The translations under genes and the position numbers were made by a program. Shown here piece after piece: positions 23,458 through 36,479 of a stretch of 64,000 nucleotides of DNA. Every line of letters starts with the position of its first letter. Positions within the stretch are counted from its first letter, which is position 1. This DNA comes from Warburgia ugandensis (taxonomy: Eukaryota; Streptophyta; Magnoliopsida; Canellales; Canellaceae): assembly GCA_035236585.1 (NCBI GenBank), contig CP141139.1, positions 23,886,990-23,950,989 of the forward strand, in the 5' to 3' direction. The notes under the pieces are model-generated. The model made no database searches. It had not been told where the DNA came from and saw nothing but the letters and a program-made list of their open reading frames with translations.

Positions 23458-24600
23458 TATCATCAAAGCTTTAACTCGATTAGGCCTCGACTACATGAAT
23501 CTTATTTCTCCATTCTCCTTCATCGAGTGTCATAGCCTTATTTAGTCTAAAAGTTTTTAAATCTTTTCTCACCACTTCTGTCCACGTCCTTTTAGGCCTT
23601 CCCCTTGCCTTTTTAGAGCCTTCAACTTGGATCCATCCACTCCTTCTAACTGGTGTAATTCTTGGTCTCCTTTGGACATGTCCAAACCATCCAAGTCTAC
23701 CCTTTCTCATCTTGTTACCTATTGGTCTACTCCTAAGTTTCTACTAATGTTTTCATTTCTGATTCTAACTTTCTTTTCTTACCACTCATCCATCTCAACA
23801 TCCTCATTTCAGCTTCGATGGTCCTATGCATATGTTGTTCCTTAATTGTTCAATGCTATGATCCATAAAGCATGGCCAACCTTATAGTCATCCTTAATTG
23901 CTCAACGCTATGATCCACTCCTTTTAACTAGTGTTGTTCTTAGTCTCCTTTGGACATGTCCAAACCATCTAAGTCTACCCTTTCTCATCTTGTTACATAT
24001 TAGTGCTACTCCTAAGTTTCTTCTAATGTTTTCATTTCTCATTTTGACTTTCTTTTCTTGCCACTCATCCATCCCACATCCTCATTTCGGCTACGGTGGT
24101 CCTATGCATATGTTGTCCTTAATTGCCCAACACTATGATCCATAAAGCATGGCCAAACTTATAGTCATCCTATAGAATTTTCCTTTTAATTTGTTTCATT
24201 AACTCATCCATAACCAATGTGAAGAGGTATAAGCTCAATGCTGATCCTTGGTGCAATCTTATGGTGATGGGAAATCATCAGTCTCTCCACTAGTGGTCAT
24301 AACATTTGTTATCACTCCCTCATACATATCCTTAATTATGTCAATGTATCCCCATGGAAAACCTTTCTTGCCCAACACCCTCCATATCAACTCTCTAAGG
24401 ACCCTATTATAAGCTTTTTCTAAGTCAATAAAGACCATGTAAAGGTCCTTCTCTCCCTATATTTTTCCATCAATTATATAAGGCGAAAAATAGCTTCCAT
24501 GGTAGACCTTCCAAAATGGTATTCTCAATTACTCTTCTCCAAAGTTTCATGGTATAGCTCATAAGTTTGATCTCCACAATAATTAGTGCAACTCTACACA
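23458..24600 (-). pseudogene. RTE-like LINE fragment, antisense, rearranged
   Basis: The minus strand matches the 3' part of the RTE element at 17277-20613. Its C-terminus is open at 23480-23710 and reads MRKGRLGWFGHVQRRP, then KARGRPKRTWTEVVRKDLK. The upstream reverse transcriptase part near 24230-24300 has the [23 protein letters not shown] block. It then jumps straight to the sequence equivalent to about 20150 of the other copy, so roughly 350 bases with the catalytic FxDD box are gone. A 278-bp stretch is duplicated in tandem. The copy is truncated at its 5' side near 24600. Confidence 0.85.
23630..24185. repeat. 278-bp tandem duplication inside the RTE fragment
   Basis: Copies at about 23630-23907 and 23908-24185 align with a constant offset of 278. 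For example, TTTGGACATGTCCAAACCAT occurs at 23671 and 23949. They differ at a modest number of positions, so the duplication is not very recent. The boundaries are accurate to about 10 bases. Confidence 0.88.
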
Positions 24601-26173
24601 ATGCTATTTAAGAAGTGAGGAGTACATGATGGAAAGACCCCTTAAGTGTTGCATCAAACACTTTGATGCATGCATAGGTTCTAATGAATACTAGTAGGTG
24701 CACTGCTAGTCTACTCTGGTTGATGCATTTTGTCAAGCATGTGAGATGATTTATGCAAAGCAAGTCTATCCTAGTAGATGCATTTCTACAAATATGTAGC
24801 ATGAAAAAAGGGAAAGGCTCATGTGCCTCGTGCTAGAGAGATTCCTCCTACAATTGGAGTAGAGAAAGCCTCTTAACTGGGCTAGAAAGAAAATAGGGTC
24901 CTAAGGAAAGTAGAGAGGCTAGTCTAGATCCTTTCCCTCTCCTCTAAAATATGCAACTATACTACTCTATGAGGTAGATGATTAAGTTAGAAAATGTAGA
25001 AATTAAGCTAGAAAGTAGATACATTATCCTAGTCTATATGCAAGGTTATTCTAATATACATAAAAATGAGAAATTAAAAGAATGTTTAGAGATTATACCT
25101 ACTGAAAAAAGGCTAGAATATGTAAGAAAGTGAAATCCTAGAAAATTGTGGTTGGTTGGGATAGGAGTTGGAAAAGAAGGTGAGAGGAAATTGGAAGGAA
25201 AGTGACGTGTAGGAAAAGCATAGAAAATAAAGGTGAGATGGAAAATTTTGATTGGTTAATTGGATTTCTAAGGATTTGGGATTGGTTGGGTGGTTAGGAT
25301 AGGATTTTAGAAAGGTGGAAGAGTTATGGAATGGTAGGACTCTTGAATGGAAATTCAAATTCGTGGTGGTCTTTGGTGGTGAGGTAAAAAATGATAAAAA
25401 GGCGAGAAAAACATGAAAATTGGAAGGCTCTCATCCTATTGATCCATATGCCAACTTATCCTAATAACATTTTCCTTAATTATCTTAAAAATATCCCTTG
25501 AAATTTTATGGATAATTCACTTGAATTTCATCTAATCTTAGCCTTCCATTTAGCTTAGCTTGATAGCTTAGATGGCTCATTTTGACAGCTCCATTGGCTA
25601 GGCTTCATGGCTGGCTTTGGAAGCTTTCTTGGCTCCATCCCTTGTCTTGGGTAGCTTGTATGGTTTGGCTTGAATTTCCTAGGTTGCTACCTACTCTCAT
25701 GGCTTATATGGCTATGGTGGCTTAAGTGGCTTCCATGCAAAGGTGATGACTTCGTGGGTTGCATGGCTTACTTCATGGGCCCACTTTGGCCATCTTTAGC
25801 TCCTTTAATTGCATCCATTACTGGTCCACAAGAAGATCTTGGCCTTTGGTTTCATGTTGAAGTGATGATTTTAAGGCTTTGAATAGATCTTTTGATCTTA
25901 ATCCTAAAATTCATCCCAATCGATCTTGGTCGTCTGACCACTGTCTTACTTCCTACAAAAAGTGAAAAACCCTTAAAAAATCCTAAAAAAATATGCTTAA
26001 TCACATAGTTACCTCTGATTAGCCTCTAGACCTACAAAATAACAAATTTTGCTTCATTAGGTCAAAAATGCATGTGTTACAAATTTTTGTCTAAAAACCC
26101 TAATTTACCCCTATAACTTGTAACATATGGGTAACTAATTGGGTGATTTTTATGCAAAATTGAATACTTATCA
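24601..26173 (-). repeat. Probable antisense LTR, Tat/Athila-like, incomplete
   Basis: Read on the minus strand, the right end starts TGATAAGTATTCAATTTTGCATAAAA, the start type typical of Tat/Athila LTRs and similar to 22182. The body is AT-rich and non-coding, with recurring GGCTT words at 25540-25800. The open frames at 25113-25358 and 25670-25882 look fortuitous. I could not find a primer-binding site at the other end, so the extent is uncertain. Confidence 0.4.
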
Positions 26174-28832
26174 GATTCCTACCTTAATAATGAACTATAA
26201 TAAAATGAAACTAACATGGTGATATTGGCCCTTGGCTTAGGACTCACCAAATTCTAGCCTTACGAGATGAAGTAAAGAGATAGGTGCTTTATCATGGAAG
26301 GGCACTACTCTTCAACATGATGCCCTTAGCTAAGAATTGGAGTGGGTTTATGGTAAGATTTATTATTTCTTTCAATCATTATTCTAGGATGGTAGAGACT
26401 CATTGCTACCATATAATGGTACAAGGTCTCTTTCCTTTTCCTTTAATCCAAATCCCATAAAAATAAAAATAAAAACCAAGGAGAAGCATGGAAGAGTGAA
26501 GCATTCATGTGACTAAGAGAGCTTGTGAGGGTAATTTTTATGAATGTAAAAGTGATGTGAGATGGTAGGATGGTGGGAGATGAGAGTGCATGGAAAGGGG
26601 GAGGGTGAAGATGTGTGGAAACTAAAGGGTAATGAAGATAAGAGATGGAAGAGTATGTGGATCCTAAGCATGCTAATGGGTGTACATGCTTTTATGTGAT
26701 GTGTGTGACTCTATGAGAGTCCTAGGATAGAATTCTAAGATGGTCCAAAGCATAGAATACTGTTAGATGCATGCAAAAGTAAGAACTAAGCATGTGATTC
26801 TTGAACTATCAGGTGTATAATCTTGGCAGTGCTAAGAGTGTGCATGGAATTTAAACATGAACTGATGAATGCGAGATAGAAGTATGGATAAGAAATCATG
26901 AAAATTAGGTGAACTAAGAAGATTCTTATTGTTCATATGCTTCACGATTACAAAACTAGAACAGACAAAACAAAAATCAAAGATAACTACATGCAACTAT
27001 ATGTGGTGCATACAACATAAAGATGATGGTTGCGTGTAAAACATGCATGGGAAACTACATGGATGATGCATGGAGATTAAGTGCAACTATGGAGATGGAA
27101 GAAGGAATAAGAAAAGAGAAGAGAAGCAAAATTGAAGGAAAAGAATAAAAATTGGCTAAGGTTGAGGACCTTTACCTTTCCTCCTAAGGGTAGGACATTA
27201 ATGTTTGAAGAGAGGTTGGGTGAAGGTGATTTTCCCACCTCTTTTTCTACTTGTTTTTTCTCTTGAACTCTAGGGAAAGCTACAATATGGGTTTTCCTTC
27301 TCCTTAACGTCTTATTTATAGTGTTTTTGGAGAAGGAAGACATAGGAATGGAAGGTTAGGATTTAAAGGAAGAAAGAATGGAAGGTTGAAATGGTTTGGA
27401 TTATGAAGTCGGGAGAAGAGAGAGGGGAAGATGTGGAAATCAAGTGGGAGGTGGTATTTGACTTGAAATCAAAGTACAAAGTGAATTGGACTAGGAAAGT
27501 ATGGAAGGGAAAGAGATAAGGGTGGTTAGGAAGGTAGTTTTGGTGGGATAAGACACTATCTTGCTTAGGAGGGAAGGAATGGAGTAAGATTAGGAGGAAA
27601 TCTAGGATATTATGTGGGATTAGAGATTGGATAAGGTGAGAGTCATGGAAACCATGTGAATGTGTTGGAATTTCTAATTTTTGAAGTGAATGTGATCCAT
27701 TGGATGTTAATCCATGGTGGAGATCTTAGGACTTTGATTTAAATTTTCAACAAGGCCTAAGTTTCTAGGTTTCTTACCTTTTCAATGTTGCTTTCTTACC
27801 CTTAGATCATCATCATCCTATCTTGTATGGCTGAAATTTGGTAGGAGTAATCTTATCCAAATAGATCTTCTTTTAAGGCTTTTTTACTCCCCACTATTGG
27901 ATTGGACTACCCTAGAGTGGATGGCTTAGATTCCTTAGAGAGTTCCTTATCCACTCTAAGTTTTCTAGGTTTTTCTTCTAGTCAACAGTATTCCAAATAG
28001 ATGGGATGTCTTTTTCCACATTTTAAGGGATCTCCTTTTCCTTGAATATAGGTACGTAGCTCTATGGAAACTCTTCTACCAATAGACTTCCACTTTGGTC
28101 TTCATTACAATCAAGCTTCTTATTGATCTATCCTTGCTTGAAAATTTCTTCATTGGCTGCTTCAGATATGCATATATATGGTGGATCTTGACCTTTAAGT
28201 TCTTAAATTTGATGATGACTTTTAACTGTGGATTTTCCATAAATAATTTCTCTCTTCTTCTCCTAGTTTTTCTCCACCAATCACTTTATCTCTTCATGTT
28301 TTTCATGTTTAATTGATTAGGAATCACCACTCTTTAATATAAAATTAGTGTTCCCCTTTATTGATCCATTCCTTTGGTTGAGTAGGAGAGAGAAAGTAAG
28401 GAATAAGTCTCCCATGGGCTCCAGTCTTCTAGTTGTTTTATTTCAAAAGCTCTCATTGTATATAATCTCATTGTATGTGATTTGGGCTTCTTTTAGAAGC
28501 TTCCCAAGATGTTGGTTGTCTTTAATGCTTGCTTAGGAAGTTCTATCACCTTACTTTTAATACAAACACCCTATTTTGAACTAATAAAGCTTGGTATTCC
28601 ATTTAGGATTTCTAATTGCAGTGGCTTTGATTTTGGCATCCAATGATCATCCTAAACTATCTAACTTTATGAATGGTATGTGTGTGTCCATAGTGTAGCT
28701 TGGTCAATGAAGTTGCTCTTTCATAGGTAAAGTGGTCAATTATTTGTCATTTTTTTATTTGTACACTAGTCCAACAAAATTATAGAATTAACACTAATTA
28801 ATGATGATTAAGTGATTTCTATGGCTAAAACA
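26174..28832 (-). repeat. Antisense family-T LTR sequence
   Basis: Two anchors tie this to the LTR at 43482-47486. The block at 27130-27340 (minus strand) has a TATAAATA box at 27313-27320 and a downstream leader resembling 44840-45000. The block at 28750-28832 is the reverse complement of sequence like 43530-43610 (ATTTTGTTGG...GTACAAA). The plus strand is markedly purine-rich at 26500-27660, mirroring the pyrimidine-rich 44340-44760. The start of this LTR is cut off by the solo LTR inserted at 28833 and probably resumes near 34534. Confidence 0.55.
27313..27320 (-). promoter_or_regulatory. TATA-like box of antisense family-T LTR
   Basis: The minus strand reads TATAAATA followed by AGACGTTAAGGAG. 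The matching place in the sense LTR is 44840-44847. Promoter function is inferred from its place in the LTR. Confidence 0.5.
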
Positions 28833-31800
28833 TGCACCCCGGGATTTTATAATACCTTTTATGTACTTTTTCAAATATTGGACCCCTTGTTTAAAAATTC
28901 CATTTGAAAATAAAGCAGTGAAAAATTTTGTTTATTGAAAAGTGTTTTTAAAGATCCCAAGTGTCATTTCTTACACAAGCACACACATTTTATAGTGAAA
29001 TAAATGTCTCATTCGTACCAAAATTTTGGTAGATTTTCCTTTGTTTTTTGGATAGACATGCATTTTGTGCATTCGTGCAAAAAACCTGATAGACAATCAA
29101 ATCATTTTCATTATTTTGAAAGACAAATACAAAAAAACTTATCACATCCCAAAATTCCCAGTCACAACCATATCACAACACATTCCACTAAATAAAGATG
29201 AGTCCACTACTTCAAATTAAACATAGATTTATAATTCTCTAATAGATTACACAATAAATTTCAAGTGGTAAGGCTCACTCCTCCGATATTGAAAATCACA
29301 ATCATCTATAATTCCTACTCAGTAGCTACATTCGTGTCCTCAGCTCAACATGTATGCCCTTCCATTCTAATTCTTCAAATATAAGACATTGTAAACAATT
29401 ACAATGTTTAACCAAGGTTGCACTTGTGTAGGTGGAAAAAGTTTGTTATTTTAACATGCAATTCATGATTTTCATAACCAATGTAATTTGGAAATTATTC
29501 ATATCTAAATAGAATCATGATGTCTTAAAACACATTCTCAAGTTAAAATAATATGTTCCCAAATCATACATTATATGAAATTAATTCATATGTCCTAAGA
29601 AGATAAGTTGACAAATCATGTGTATTTTAGAGTTTGTGAAAGTATAAATACACTATTGCTTTCTGTGTGTGTGTGTGTGTGTGTGTATTCAAGAAATCCT
29701 ATGCTATTATCATTTCACGAACATTTAGTCATACAAGAATACTTTTGATGCATAAACATAATCGTTCAATTCCATTCATAACAAATGATACTTTAAGATC
29801 ATTCATTATTGATAGACACATGTATTCATCACACCTACTTTCCTTTATGAACATATTGTATTTCAAATTCATATATGGTTGAGTACACAATCATGCATAA
29901 CTACTAATGATGCTTGATTAATCCAATACATTCGTAAACTAGACCTTATAAACACCAACAGTTTGGAAGAATCAATATATATATATATATATATGTATCA
30001 AAATCAATTGGTAAAAATCATCATCTATGAACATAAATGTAGATAGGAACTAAGCTTACATCATTTTGATAGAGCATGTAGAATCACAAGTATTCTTAAA
30101 TTTATTAATAACTTCAAGTCTAGCATAATTAACATGGTACTTCAAAATGTCCAGAAAATCATTCAAAATATAGCTCCCTAGTAAAACCTCAATTAGTGAA
30201 TCCTTGATAATGAAAAATACAACAAGAGACACTTTGACGAGGAAAAAAATCAAAATTTTGCAAATATGCTTATCAAATCACACAATATTCGTACATACAT
30301 ACATGGCTACCCATTTAGTCTTGTCAAAAGGATAATGGCACACCCACCATACCAATAGAGAGCTCCTTGGAGTAACCTCACAATATTGTCCAATGCTTCT
30401 GGACAGGTGCAACAGTCCGGGGTATCAACAGCACATCACACAATGTCCAACTTTCTTGGACAGGGTACAACACTCTTAGACCATCATCATGCCTTGTAAC
30501 TACTTAGTGAGCACATTCGTTAGGGTCTACCTACTTAAGTCACTGTCAAGATTCTTTCCTGAAATCAAATGAAATACCTCGCAGGACTTATAAGTACTCC
30601 ATGGGCACTTACCTTAAAAACATTGATCAAATTGATAAATCACTTTCTAAATCAAGTATAACTCAAAACATAGAAAGGTTTAGGTTTTACACCATCTCAT
30701 GCGTGAATGAGAAATGTCAAATGATTTATAAATTATAACACTTTTCATACAGCATGCCATGATTCATGTGTCATCACAATTTCAAAACCAAGTCCTTTAA
30801 GTAGTAAATTTGTTACCATGTCCTCATTATTTACTTATTGTCATAAGTAAGACTAAAAAGAAAATTATGAAAGCCAAATATCACAAGTTTCCTACACTTG
30901 CACACACAATGACAAGTGATACTAAATAAGAAATATTAGTGGAACAATAATAATTCAAGTAACCATTCCAATTTATTTGTTTCCATGGTATGAAACCTTC
31001 AATCCATAACATCAACAAGCTATAAAACATATTTTCCATGAGCTTTTAAGTCACACATTCACATTCATTCGATAATGCACTTTATATTCAAAAGTAAGCA
31101 TCCCAATTTCATTTCAAGAAGCCAGAATAGTTTAATCATCCATACATTGTTCATGACTCATGATTATTTACTCTCTTATGTATAATATGGTGCTTTCACT
31201 TTTCCCATAAGTCAACCATGTATCCAAGTCTAATGGTTATATAAGATGAGTCTTATGACAAACTATAAACACATATAATGAAGTGAACTACAATAGGATC
31301 AATGGTAAAGTCTATATTAACAATAGTAAACTTGCTATCCAAGTTCTATCTTAGCTAATGTCCTTAAGTAATGTGAGATCAAAGTTCTTAGTTTATTATT
31401 CAATCCTTATTTCATGTTGTACTTTAGTTCATCTATTGTTCTCAAATACGACTAAGTGAAAAGGAGTTACTCATTCTCAAATTATTCATGTTATTAGTTA
31501 ATCTTGTGTCTACTAGCCATTGAATACTTTATATTCAACAAGGCACATCGCATGTGCTATTAACATAAATCCATTGACAATGATTTTTTCATGTTTTCTT
31601 GCTATACAATGGAATTTCTTATACATTCACAAGTAAGTAATAGTTTAAACATATATCCAGTCAAGATAATAAAAAATAACAATGGTACAACATGACAAGA
31701 TCATAACAATACCAATCCAATATATGAGTTTAGTTAACCTGTCTACACAACCAACTAAGAGAGTGCCACATGTTTTTAATGTATTGTTCAGTCTCGATGC

Positions 31801-34510
31801 CTAATTTGGTAGTTCAGATAAATAATAATATATTTTTATATACTGACATTAACTTTTGGAGGTGCCATTACTAGTTTCACAAGGTATTCTCGGTCATCGT
31901 GTACGAGGGTAGCCCAAGTCTGTCTAGTTTTTCTTCTAACTAGTCTAACATCTTTTAAAATCATTTGTGAGTTAGCCTACAGTGAGTTTAAGACCCAACA
32001 CTTGAGTTGGAGGAGATTCTGTCTTATGGAAAGGTGAGTTTTCCCTATGCATGATCTTACTAGTCCTACATGGATAGTTTTTCACTACGTCATATTAAGT
32101 CCATGTTGGACACTTCCTTATAGTTCTCTAAAGAGGAACCCCAATGTTCCTAACTTGAATGATAGTGTGTGTTTACATGTTCTTACTATTTTAAATAAAA
32201 AATAGTCTTTCTAAGCCCAGTTAGAATCTAAATCTCTTAATGCATTCCTCTAGAGCATACTATAGTATCCTAAGTGATCTAGGACCAAACCATGTTTAGA
32301 GTGTTACAATGTCCACTAGATGTCGGCATATGTATATAAGTTTTAGTCTAGTGGGGGTATTTCACACTCTTTTATTTGGGGCATCATAATTAGGGCAATG
32401 TTGGCAATTTCAATTTTGAGTTCAGTCATTCAATTCATGATTTTGACAAAACAAAATGTATCACTAAATATCAACTACATTTCCACATGCTTTCATAATT
32501 TTGTAATTAAAGACAATACACATGCAAATCATTATCTGTATAAATTCATTCTTATCAAAACATATTAGTTTTAAATCTTTCTAAGATAACAAGTCTTAAT
32601 CCACCTACTTGTGTGGCGCTTATCCTCATTTCATATTTGTACCCCTTTGGCTAGTTTCCTTGATTGACAACTTTGCGTATGTGGTTGTCATTTTGATATT
32701 GGATGGGTCAGATCGAGGGTCTTTGCTACTAATTAGTGTACCAAGAATACATGATATGCTGATCTATCACTTGAACCATGGAACCATGATAGATCAGAGA
32801 GGGGTATAGTGCCTAATCTCATAGATTTGGAGTCAAATGGTCAATCAACGGTCAAATCTTAGGAAGGTTCTTGAGGTGAGGGGCCATATCTAATCACACT
32901 TCAGATGATTGGCGTGAAATCTACATCAAGATCTAGTTGGGAGTACATATTGTTTGCATATATAAGTATCAAGTGGCTGATCAATGGTCAAATCATCTCA
33001 AAGGGGTGGATTAGTCACAGATATGATGTTTACTGATGAGCTAGCATTAGATCATACACAAATCTAGGTTTTGGTGATTGATTGACTGGTTGTTCAAGCT
33101 GAATGGATCAAATCAATCATAGATTGAGGTGCTACTGATTGATCAATAGTTGGACCATGTGGGGTTCAAAAATTGATCACAAATTTGAATTTTAGGGACA
33201 TATCAACAATTAGATCATGATGGATGGTCAGATTAGTAACAAATCTATAGCATTGGAGATAGATCAATGGCCAAATAGCAATGGATATTTGGATAAGTCA
33301 CAGATCTGGTCATTTGGTGCCTGATCAATGGTTAGATCTATGCATATCTGCATAGATAAAAAATGAGAAATGGGTCACTAGCATACCATGGCCACTGGGG
33401 AGGAAGCAGGCATGCTAGTGTCATTTGCCAGTCAGGTGCTAATGGAGAAGCAGAAGGGAAGAGGGATATGGTTCAAGCACTTAGGTGGTCTGCACAAGCA
33501 TCATTGGTGGATCGAGGAAGAGGGGAGAGAGGAATTGAGGAGGGGCAGCTAGAGTTGCATGGCTAATTAGAGGAGAGCTAGGGAAAGAGAGAGATAAGGA
33601 AAAGGAAGTAGGTTTCAAGCCTATAAGTGGCCAGAGGAGGAAGAGGAGTGAAGTGGATGGGATGCTCCTTGACAGGGTTACATTGGCAAGAGTAGAGCGA
33701 GACTAACAACAAGAGGGAGAAAGGGGAAGAAGGGTTGGCAATGGTTTCTCGGGATAGAGGGAAAGGAGGAGAAAAAATGGGACTACGAGCCAATCGAGAT
33801 GCACCAGTCTGAGAAGAGTGAAGGAAGGAGGGTGAGGGAAGGGGGGTTCTTATGGTGGCCAGTAACCCTGGTTTGGTTGTTGCTTAGGACCACCTGGTGT
33901 AGTTGTTGCCTGGAACCAGACTAGAACAATGAATGGGAAAAGTGTATAACCCCTATGCACAATATTGGAAGAGGAATCTAAGAAGGAAATGGTGACGGAA
34001 GATTAGACAACAAGGTTTCCTCTGCATGGGGAGATCAAACAGTGATTGATCACACAGAGGGGTTGTGGATCGCCTGGATTTCCCCCCTTATGGCATTCCC
34101 TACTTAGTTTTGTTGAATTCAGTGTTTTGTGATTGCTGCCCATCTAGTAGAGCGAAGCTAATGCATGGTGGGTTGACCATCCAAGTGTAGAACTTGCTCC
34201 TTGCATGGCACATTTGCATGCAACCCACAAAATGACAAAATAGGAGGGATGCTATCATCAATTTTGACCCCCTTTTGATTTAGTAAAATTTTTGTGTTTT
34301 TTCACCCTAATCTTCATTTTGCACAAAATTATTGTTGTTGAAATCATAATGATGTGTACATTCCAAATATTGAGGTTTTGAGGTTCAACTAAGTGTCTTA
34401 TAAAAAGTCAACTTGCACAAAACTCAAAACAAGGGATTCCCAATTTGCATTTCATTCAAAATAGATTGAAAAATTAAATGAAAAGGAATTTAGAAATTGG
34501 GGTTGTTACA
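28833..34510 (-). repeat. Solo LTR of a Tekay-like chromovirus
   Basis: On the minus strand it starts TGTAACAACCCC at 34510 and ends CCCGGGGTGCA at 28833. The end part (28850-28960) matches the end of the LTR at 297-3286: both have a stretch like GGGTCTTTTTAAAG and the ACACT(C/T)GGGAT word read on that strand. No primer site or purine tract flanks it. AACAT occurs at both borders (28829-28833 and 34510-34514, overlapping the terminal base), consistent with a 5-bp target duplication. At 5678 bp it is very long and may hold later insertions. It has no coding capacity; the purine-rich open frame at 33363-33566 is chance. Confidence 0.65.
29664..29686. repeat. (TG)n microsatellite
   Basis: A run of TG over 23 bases within the solo LTR. 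Confidence 0.95.
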
Positions 34511-35355
34511 ACATCAAGTTGGATTTTCATCAATGATTATTAGTAGGAAGTCTCAAGAAATGTGAGATCAATATGGAAACAAAATAAAAACCATTACCCC
34601 TTTTTTGTAATTGTGATTTGTTTACTCATTGTAAATGAACATTTACATATATTACACTCTTCCCTTCATCCTCAAAATTTGTTTCACATCAATCCTCAGG
34701 TAATTTTAGATACATTTTTCAATGTTCTTTATACCATTTTTTGGACAACTCTGGTTATAGATCCTTCTCATCTATTTATATATCTTCGCTTGAAGTTACA
34801 ATTTTGTTTCAATTGAAGGATTTCATTGTTTCTCAGCTTCCCTTTTTCTTTTAAACCTTGTAATTTTCAAATCAAATATAATCCTTAAAACATAGTTTTT
34901 AAATTCATATTTCGATCTTATATTACTTTCCAACATATCTTTCAATAAAATGTGAGTTCCTTTGAAAATTCTAATCCTCATCCACACTTTGCTAATGAGT
35001 CAATGTTGTATTGTTCATTCTTTCCAACTCGAAAATGTCTTTAGATCTTTTAAAACAAGCATCATACTATCCACATAGTACTATAAGTAAGATTATCAAC
35101 CTCAAAATTTTCTTGATAATAATGTAGGTATATAAATAACCTTTTGGTTGACATGATTACACCTTTTAAATCTTTGTCTAGTTGCCAAAAAGGATTATTC
35201 ACTCTACTTAATATCATACTCTAGTTCTTTTCTTTAAGAATTTGTCTATAATTTTTTTTTTGGTTTTTATATTTAGAATCTGATTGTCATAGATCAATTA
35301 TCTCATCTATGTCAACTGATTGTTTAGGAAAATTATTAGACTCCTCTTTCTTTGG
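34511..35355. other. LTR-derived non-coding sequence
   Basis: The first bases, read on the minus strand, give TGATGAAAATCCAAC from about 34534. This is a possible start of the antisense family-T LTR interrupted by the solo LTR. The remainder is pyrimidine-rich AT sequence with no gene and resembles the downstream half of family-T LTRs only loosely. Confidence 0.35.
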
Positions 35356-36068
35356 TTGCACTGATACTACATTTCTAAGGATCATTGATGATATTTTCTA
35401 GTTTGTGGCAAGCAGGGATACAGAGGATCAAAAGCTTGGTGATAGTTTAGTGTATTTTGGACTTAAGGGAAGTGTATAAGCTCCTATTGTGTGACACAAC
35501 TTGTGAGCCCTGCAACAAAATTCATGCCCAAATTTGAAGGATGTTCATTTGCACTATTTACATGTTTTATTTTCCTTGACTATGGAACAATTCCTTGTAA
35601 TTTGATGCTAATGAAATAGTTCTTTTTCCTTTTCTTAGTTAATTTGTTCCTTACATTCCCTTTTGAAGTTAGTGTAATTTTAGAAGGCTACTTCAATGTG
35701 TAATTAGTTGTAGATTAGATAGTTTCCTTAATTCTTAGTTAATTATCATTTTAAATAGTTTTCTTCTAATTAATGGTAATTTCAAGAAGTTTTCTTTTTC
35801 TAGTTGTAGTTTTAGAAAGTCTCCTAGTTTAGTTCCTTGCTCATTTAGATAGTTTCTTTAATTACTTGCTTTCTAATTTAGGTTTACTTTCGAATTTAGT
35901 TTAGTTAGAAATTGTCTTTTTCTTGAATGCTTGGCTAGGTTAAAGTAAGATGACCAAAGTTTGAATTAATTAGGTTTATTAAATTATCTTCTTGGGATTG
36001 ACTCATATTTTTCGTTTCTATACTCCAATAGAGCCATGCACTTGCTGTATTACTTAAGACACATCAAG
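35356..36068 (+). repeat. Family-T LTR, 3' part, sense
   Basis: It aligns with 46790-47486, sharing GCACTGATAC(T)...CTAAGGATCAT.GATG and the TAGATAGTTTCCTTAATTCTTAGT blocks. It ends TTAAGACACATCA followed by AGTTTTAG, close to the LTR-primer junction seen antisense at 41058-41070. After 36068 the similarity stops, so the primer site itself is missing. Confidence 0.65.
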
Positions 36069-36479
36069 TTTTAGAAAGTAACCCTAATTAGTTGATAATT
36101 TCGTGAAAGATTCCTATAAAAGGTTTCATTCATGCGTAAACCATGTTGAGTAGACCTTGTCATTGTGAGAATTCTTAATTCATGAGTTGTAGGGTGGGAC
36201 TTTAGAATTGCATAGAATAAGTGTTCGAAATCACTTCTGTGTGGTTGAGCTTTGTTGGGAAGAACTGGCTCTCTCTTAGTGACCCCTAAAAAAGTATTGA
36301 TCAATCAGTTTGTAGGAAAGAGAGTATAGATGATTTAGTTTGAATGCTCATCCAAGCCAAAAAGGTAAGGATTCTTTTATGATCGCTAATGAAATGAAAA
36401 AGAGCATCCTTCCTTCATTTTGATATGGATGTTGTGGAATGATTCACTATCAAATGAACTTTCTAAAATTTCCCTAAAA
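36069..36479. other. Non-coding, unidentified
   Basis: No gene is supported here. The open antisense frame at 36071-36304 has no family resemblance and ends at the repeat boundary. Confidence 0.3.
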
